64,000 nt of DNA from Sanguinoderma infundibulare (Eukaryota > Basidiomycota > Agaricomycetes > Polyporales > Polyporaceae), in the NCBI GenBank assembly GCA_032821775.1, contig JAVLRN010000007.1, positions 2,914,001 through 2,978,000 on the forward strand, written 5' to 3'. Below, piece after piece: positions 57,831 to 64,000 of this stretch. How positions within the stretch are numbered: position 1 is the stretch's first letter; each line of letters begins with the position of its first letter. The notes beneath the pieces were generated by a model that was not told the DNA's origin, ran no database searches, and saw only the letters and a list, made by a program, of their open reading frames with translations. A program made the position numbers and the translations under genes.

Positions 57831-58472
57831 TCTAGACGAGTAATAGCAAGGAGCGTTTATAGCAAATCAATTCTGTGATCTGCAGTGAACACGAGAATAT
57901 CATACCCCGCATATTGTAATCTTCTACATTCACACTCCTCTCCCGTCGCCTCGCTCTCCGTAAACCATGGAATTGGATCGTTCTACGTTGAACCCCCTTC
58001 ACGTGAATTCCAAACGATTTCTTGGTATGAGGCTAGTATCTGCAGAGAAAAATCCAAATAAGGGGGAACATCATCTGGGGAGGCAGGAGGTGAGAGCACT
58101 AGTACTGACTCCTACTACTGAGAGAAGGACGAGGGAAACCGTCTCGTCAAGAGACGCCCAAACCCGGAGGCGCATGTGACATCACTGCCATTATGTGCGG
58201 CGTAGGACACGATCCACCTTCGCACCTTGGTCTGCGCTTCTACACCTATGCCGCCAATCCGCCAGGTTACCCACTCGAGCTCGTTATCCTAACTCTCATC
58301 TGCTCCGTCACTCGAGCTGGATAGCCTGAACACGCCGACAAACATTTGGACCGGCAACAATTTTTGTCTATGCCAGCACACTAACAAGCCATTCGTCCCC
58401 GGCCTCTGTTCAGCGTTCTGCTGTTTACCCTTGTCCCAACTGCTGCATGTTTCTACTTCGGCCATTCCTTGA
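57831..58472. other. DNA between the two ALG7 halves
   Basis: No gene was recognised. This stretch should contain the former promoter of ALG7 if the 5' half was inverted together with its upstream DNA. Confidence 0.4.
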
Positions 58473-59170
58473 TCCAGCACTGCCGTTACTTGCCTTGCAT
58501 GCCTCTGTTGGATCGTCAATTTTGCGCTCCTCGGTTCGCTCTGCGTCGTACCCGCATTAGGTCCAACGTTCATTCGGGCGAATTTGAAGGGGAGGGATTT
58601 GCTGAAAACATATGATCCTCGCGTGTGAGTACATATCAACAATCGCGTCATGCACATACACTCAAGTATCGCAACAGTCCCGAAAGTCAGGGACTCATTT
58701 GCGCCTCGATCTATATCGTACTTCTCATCCTGTTTATTCCGCACGCATTCTCCGAATCCATCACCAGCCATGGCTCTCAGCAGAGTTCCCGTGGTGGACG
58801 AGTTTCCGCATCTCCAAGTGAGCCCTCGTATACTCGTTCCGTGCCGCATATACCGAACGTATGCTATTACAAGCTAGCAATATGCCTCTAATCCCCACTG
58901 TCCCTTCTAATGGCGACAATGCTCGGTTTTATCGACGATATCTTCGACATCCGGTGGAGGCACAAGTTACCTATCCCCATCATAGCCTCTATCCCACTGC
59001 TTATCGTCTACTACTCGGAGCGCGGCGCAACCGATATTGTCATCCCACTCCCATTACTGTGGTTATTGGCACGCTTCTCCATCTAGGTTCGTCCCGTTCG
59101 CTTCTCGAGATGTCTCCCCAGTTCCTAAGTTCCATGCGCAGGCCCTCTGTACTACGTGTACATGTCTTTG
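58473..59170 (+). pseudogene. ALG7: ALG7-like (GlcNAc-1-P transferase), 5' half only
   Basis: Plus-strand fragments match the N-terminal half of ALG7 in order. They are VVPALGPTFIRANLKGRDLL then KTYDP (about 58540-58618), PESQGLICASIYIVLLILFI then PHAFSESITSHG, VVDEFPHLQ, LMATMLGFIDDIFDIRWRHK then LPIPIIASIPLLIVYYSERG, VIGTLLHLG and, after a likely intron, GPLYYVYMSL ending at 59170. The block is broken: frame changes before VVDEFPHLQ and near 59045-59055, and an in-frame TAA at 58889-58891. The next expected block (the NSINILAG region) is absent. These defects and the detached 3' half make a pseudogene. An intact copy is expected elsewhere because the enzyme is essential in fungi. Confidence 0.75.
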
Positions 59171-59958
59171 CCCGGGGTGCGAGCGTTGCTGACATGGATC
59201 CCTCACACGTTATAGTCTCGCATGGACACGTTCAAGATGCTGCAGCCAGACATGCTCAGACATTTGAAGTGTTTGGATTCCCGTGGCCGGTGGATTCGCT
59301 TGCTCGTAAAATGTGACTGAGCGCGTGCACGTGACGACATGGCGCGTCTTGCCACCCACGATCACCTTGTTCGTCCTCACCTTGTCCTCCCTAAACTCGC
59401 ATCCTCTGAGCGTTGTCTTCCCTCCACAAGTGTTGTTTACATCAACGTTGTCTTCTGTTAATATACCATTTTCATTTAATGCAATCGCGGTTCGGGGACC
59501 TCGACCCTAGTCAACTTTCGGCCTTCAAGCCATGCCATGCCCATGCGGGATCACAATGCATGGTGCATTATTCGCGTATGAGCTTGAGCTTGAGCTTGTC
59601 AAAATCTTGAAAATTAAACAGCGGAGCATCGGTGCTGTCGCTAGGAAGCACGAAGGTGCGTTTGGACATATCCGCCTGGGAAGGCACTAATTAGAGTCAA
59701 GCCAGATGCATTTGCGCGGAAGCTTTGTTCTCTGTTGATGCCGATGCGATGACTTCAAGCTTCAAGGTCTGAATTGATGCGTGGCGAGGACAAAGGACAG
59801 AGAACAGCCTCAACCAAGCCCCAACAGACATGTATATGTATATATATATATCGCAACGTTCGTCTATCGCCTCTCACTGACCCCTTCCGCTCCATTCCCT
59901 CTCGACGTCCAGCCTGTCTATCTATCTCTACTAAACCCTGTCGACATCGTCCAGCGAT
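59171..59958. other. Intergenic, promoter side of F-box-like paralogue 3
   Basis: No gene was recognised. A short TA-rich run (59831-59851) lies about 110 bp before the next start codon. Confidence 0.45.
59831..59851. repeat. TA dinucleotide repeat
   Basis: TGTATATGTATATATATATAT is a short TA-rich microsatellite upstream of the gene at 59959. It could double as its TATA region. Confidence 0.7.
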
Positions 59959-61453
59959 ATGGACTCCCCTGGCGTACAGTGGAACATCGACATCATGCAT
60001 ACCGTCATGTCGTTCGCCAACTGCCAAGTCGTTTCCAGCCTCATGAAGACTTGTCGCACACTGAACAGTGAAGGGGCGAAGTACCTCCTCGAGGATGAAG
60101 TGGTATTGCGCACTGAAGCGCAGGTTGTGTCTTTTGTGTTCTTCTTGATAGCGAGACGCAATGGACACGAGACCTTCCGTCGCCTGTCACTCCTCGGCAA
60201 ACTCTACCTCCACCTTGACGGGCCGTCACCAGACGTGGCCCGGGTACTTACAGAGTTCTTCAAGACCTTCGTCCCCCTGGCCGTCAACTTCACCTCGCTT
60301 CATATCGCCAATGCAGAAGACTTACTTACAGCGCATCCTCCCCTTGGAGCCGCCATCGCAAAAGTGCAGACTCTGAAGGTCCTTGGGATTGCCTACACTG
60401 GAGTCCATTGCGCACAAATGCTTCGGGAGCTTCGGTCGAGACTCACTACCGCGATGATCGACGCGTGTGAGGGAGACAGGGAAGGGATGGTACCTGAGGA
60501 TGCCAAGAACCCCATCCTTCTCCTTCATCATTCGCACCCCTCCCTCCAATCGTTGATCGGAGCTTTCGTGTCCTCTTCCCTTGAAGGCCCCCTCTACCCG
60601 AATGTAACGTCCTTTCATCTCGCACACATCGATGGGCCGGCCATCCATCACTACATCCGCGCATTCCCTAACCTTGTCTCGCTCGGGACATGGGATTGCA
60701 GTAGTACCGAAGTGGACGACGAATACTGGAAGAATATTCGGGAGGAGAGCATCGAGTATCAGACTCTGCACGGGTCGTGGCGGTCGCTGAAGGACTACTG
60801 CGGTACTGTGCTCACCTTGTGGATCTTTGGGCTCAGGTGCCATGTACCCGACCTCGAACTCGACTTCGACGATACCCCGCAGATGGACGTGGCCAAGCTG
60901 CGGGATGTCCTGCGGGATGTGTGCCCTGAACGCTTGTCCCTCATGCTATCCTATGGCTCCTGCCTTCTGGACAAGGCTTTTCGTTCCGCCATTTGCCACG
61001 CGGACACCATACGAGCGTTCCAGCTCCGCGTCGACTTCGGTGGCAAGAAGGACGAGCGGTTGGCTCTCGCGGACGCGTTGGTGAGTTTCTCATTTTACAA
61101 TTGTGGTCGTGTCTACCTGTACTCAACTTGAACTATCTATGCAGGGAGCAATCATCGGCATGCTTCAGCGGTCGTCCATATCCATTTTCAAGCTGTCTCT
61201 GAGGTCATATTCCTCGGTCCATGACGAAACGAAGGCATCCGCGTCTGAGGTCGCTTTGTGTAACATGGATGTGGATGCATTTGCGGATGCGCTCCTCGTG
61301 GACGTCGCGTCGCTCAAGGAAGTGCGCGTATATGTCAAAGCATTCAGCCAGCGTCCACGCGAAGCCGTTCGGAGACGTGCGGATCCCGATAGCGACGAAG
61401 TCACACCCGCCACGTTCGACTGGGGGAGGGACGTGACTTGGAAGTTGGGGTAG
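59959..61453 (+). CDS. F-box-like / leucine-rich protein, paralogue 3
   Basis: Exons 59959-61080 and 61145-61453 flank a 64-bp intron and give 476 residues. The N-terminus is NIDIMHTVMSFANCQVVSSL then MKTCRTLNSEGAKYLL, an F-box-like motif aligned with the other paralogues. Leu-rich segments include KVQTLKVLGIAYTGVHC, YPNVTSFHLAHIDGPAIHHY and IRAFPNLVSLGTWDCSS. The intron falls at the same place as in the others (LADAL|GAIIGML). The C-terminal exon has ADALLVDVASLKEVRVYVKA. It is the only plus-strand copy, so at least one inversion or inverted duplication occurred in this cluster. Function is inferred only from the weak F-box. Confidence 0.75.
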
Positions 61454-61932
61454 CCGGTAGTAGTCGCCTAGTACGCTGTCGTTCCAGAAGCCGTTGGTCC
61501 GGCTGTACCGTGCTCGAGACGGCGGAGTGGCAACTTTGAGGCTTTGAAGCTGGTGGCAGGAGAAACGTTGGGCGAGTATGTAAGTATGTACCGTCGACCG
61601 GGATACAGAGAACATGAAATGCACAGGATCTGTCGCAGAGATCACGAAATAAAGCAAGATACGTAGCATTGCAGCACCACGACGGGATCGAGGAACCAGT
61701 GGGCTACTTCGTGGGTTCTATTAGGAACAAGGATCCGAGGAAAAGTAGTGATCTTTCAATTCGAATGACTCACCGGCGTAAGTACTCGGAAAAGGTCGAT
61801 CTCTCCGGAGTTTCCGGCGCATCACGACGAAATATACGGCCAGGGGTACTTCTCGGGCAAGGTCATCTTGCCGAAAAAGACGTGGGCGGGACCTCTCTCG
61901 ACGGATCTCTCCCCGAACATGACCTTCACGGT

Positions 61933-63247
61933 CTAAAGCGACTCGCACGACCCGAGCAAGCGGTCTGCGACGGGGCTCACATCCAAGCTCTCCAGGAAAT
62001 CCATCTCGCCCGAGCATGAGACGGTCAGGGCGAATCCGGTGAGCGAGGAAGAAGATACTGCGGAATGGATGCATTCCTGCCACATGCATGTCTGCGAAAG
62101 TATAAAATGTGCAATGAAACATGACACTCACGAGCATTGCTTCCATGACCGTGTCGCGCTCATCAACACCGACAAAGAGGCCTAGTTCGCACGTCTTCAG
62201 GGCCTGGAACTCTGGGCTTCCGAACAGGGCGATGATGTCCTCAGCCTGCTCGAGGACGTCAGGGACGTCGTCGACATGGATCTCGAGGTGCTCTGGGGTC
62301 GTGTCGGTCACCACCGCACGAAGTTGCTCGAAGCCCATCGGCTCGTGGTAAACGACGAGGGCATGGACATACGTCACATGGCATGTAAGGCCGAACGAGT
62401 ACAAGAAGAGGATGGACCCCTCACATGCTTGCAAAGAGTTCCAGGAGGGGCCTTGACGTTGCTGGGCGATGTTGATGTTTCGCTGCTCGAAACACTCGTT
62501 TTCTGTTCCGTAACACACGGAGGCCCTAAGGACTTGGAGGTTGGGAAAGGTGGAGATGTAGTGTCGCGTGGTGGGCGCGTCGAGACTGTTGACAGTGAGG
62601 GTTCGGACGTTTGGGTAGCAAGCGACTCCGGTAGGATTGACAGTGTAGAAGAGAGACATGGCGGACATCGATGACTCGGAGTGACGAAGCAGGGCTGTGA
62701 TGTCTCCCTTGGGTGGGTAGGAGAATTGTATGTCCATGCCGATATGTGCCTCGACAAGGCGCGCCTTGAGTGAGGCTAGAAACGGGAAGATCTCATCGGG
62801 ACACGCGCCGCGTAGATCGAGGCGTGTGAGGGTTGTGATGGAGACAATGGCTTCGGAAGGGTTGGGATCCGCGGCGAAGAGGCGATTGGCACCAGAAATC
62901 CGTATACGAGCGAAATTGTGACCGTGAACGCGAACGGCTATGGTGAAGAACTTGGTTAGAGTCTTGACCGTATTCTTGTCCCCGTGTCTGAAACCATAGC
63001 TGAGCTTGAGGCCTCGAAGATAGTTCACGCAATAGGCAGCTTCGGCGGCCCGTCCACCCGCGGTGCAGAAGGAAATAAAGGAGTCAACCTGTTCCGCCGT
63101 CCGTAACTCAGGGTCCATCGAAAGAAGATGTTCGATTGCCCCGCGATGCAGGTTGCGACACGTCAGCATCATGTTTAGAAGTGTCTGCCTGGTGGGAAAC
63201 GCCATGATATGGTAGAGGACGTCGACATTGAGGACTGGAGCCTGCAT
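61933..63247 (-). pseudogene. F-box-like / leucine-rich protein, paralogue 4, with premature stop
   Basis: Exons 63247-62132 and 62076-61933 flank a 55-bp intron. The start MQAPVLNVDVLYHIMAF follows a CCACAG splice site as in paralogue 2. Leu-rich repeats are well preserved (STFPNLQVLRASVC, YPNVRTLTVNSLDAPTTRHY). After ECIHSAVSSSSLTGFALTVS and VADRLLGSCESL the frame meets TAG at 61935-61933, exactly where paralogue 2 has CAG (SLQAVK). Beyond the stop the frame stays open and family-like (TVKVMFGERSVERGP, then VFFGKMTLPEKYPW) up to a TGA near 61820. The missing tail is about 40 residues. It may be a recent pseudogene, a truncated but working protein, or an allele or sequencing difference. Confidence 0.7.
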
Positions 63248-63302
63248 CTGTGGATGCGACAAAAATCAAACCCGCTGCATCGTCATGACTCTATGACGCT
63301 TA

Positions 63303-64000
63303 CCTTCCAAAGGTCGTGTCGCTGGTACAACAGAGTGCAAAAACGAGCTGTCTCGCAGTGGTCGTGGCAGTGGTCTGCGCAGACCGTGACATCAGTCGTT
63401 ATGGTTCGCGACGAATCGTTAGGACACTCACTCACGAATTCTTGCCACGAGATAATAGCAGCTCCTCTGGACGAATCTTGTAGTACCGGTAGGAAGCAGC
63501 ACGGTTCAACGAGAGGGAGGTGGTGGGCTGAGGTCAAGGCCCCGCGACGTCGTAAGCGCCGAGATGGGGTCCTGTCGGAAATTCCCAAACACCATACGGA
63601 TGCAGTGTACATCGTATTTCCATCACGATGCCACCGATTGAGTTCCCGAGAATGTCCTCCGTCCCCAACCAGTCGTCGATGTCCCCCATCAGTTCCGCCG
63701 CTTCTTTCTCCTTGCCGCCGGCGTCACAGTCATCGGGGCCCGGACTCAAATAGATGGCCATGCCAGCAACCGTCGTCCGCGGAAACGCAGGAAACGGGCT
63801 GATCGCCCGAATGTGGGGGCAGAGACAGTAGCCAGTATTGGGAGCCTGGCGGTCTTGGCGGACGTCCGGCCGAGTTTGGAAAGCATCTTCTACTCGAGAA
63901 GGGGTAGTAGAACAGGACGAGGAAGAACAGAAGGAGTACGAACGGGAACTCCAGCAGAAGTATGGTCGCAGGCAGTGCGGCTCAAATGGGCCATCCTAGA
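63303..64000. other. Window end, no firm gene
   Basis: The first part matches the upstream region of F-box-like paralogue 2. At 63850-64000 a plus-strand frame reads EEEQKEYERELQQKYGRRQC before a TAG near the edge. It could be the last exon of a gene, but nothing upstream supports it. Confidence 0.3.

Noticed and set aside
61721..62131. Uninterrupted extension of F-box-like paralogue 4 past EAMLV
   Set aside because: This frame reads through the conserved intron (62131-62077). Spliced as in its paralogues, the next exon is ECIHSAVSS, which matches the family; the extension does not.

Overview
The window is nuclear DNA of a filamentous basidiomycete, most likely a wood- or litter-decaying agaricomycete of polypore type. 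The signs are multi-exon genes with many 50-65 bp GT/AG introns, high coding GC, a lineage-expanded family of DUF6534-type membrane proteins, degenerate F-box-like paralogues, and an AA7-type flavin oxidase. No transposase, reverse transcriptase, CRISPR array or rRNA was recognised. Functions come from reading motifs; no database was searched. Exon joins are inferred from reading frame and splice consensus.

Layout. 1-1973: end of a SAP-domain gene on the minus strand, cut by the window edge. 3141-9233: two DUF6534 membrane-protein genes, both plus strand. 9654-29427: a compact block of mostly conserved genes: a TIGR04076-type protein, a SET-domain/TAD3 tRNA-deaminase fusion, protoporphyrinogen oxidase, an F-box/WD40 protein, a PHD-finger protein, a PX-PH phospholipase D and an AA7 oxidase. 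A tRNA-Gly(CCC) gene lies at 29599. 30244-42555: three more DUF6534 genes, all minus strand, separated by gene-poor stretches. 45474-50012: a long-chain acyl-CoA synthetase and F-actin capping protein alpha. 50424-63247: four paralogous F-box-like genes, interleaved with isocitrate lyase and the two broken halves of an ALG7 (GlcNAc-1-P transferase) gene. The last ~700 bases hold no firm gene.

Biology. Several genes are core metabolism: heme (PPO), the glyoxylate cycle (isocitrate lyase), fatty-acid activation (acyl-CoA synthetase), tRNA wobble editing (TAD3) and actin capping. The DUF6534 and F-box-like families are lineage expansions. All five DUF6534 genes share one exon architecture, including two consecutive microexons of exactly 12 and 14 nt, and each has a TATA-like box 110-200 bp before its start codon. 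The most unusual items are these microexons, the SET-TAD3 fusion, the ALG7 relic split by a local inversion, a tandem exon-intron duplication at the 5' end of the phospholipase D gene, a 7-nt microexon in the acyl-CoA synthetase, and an in-frame stop in one F-box-like paralogue.
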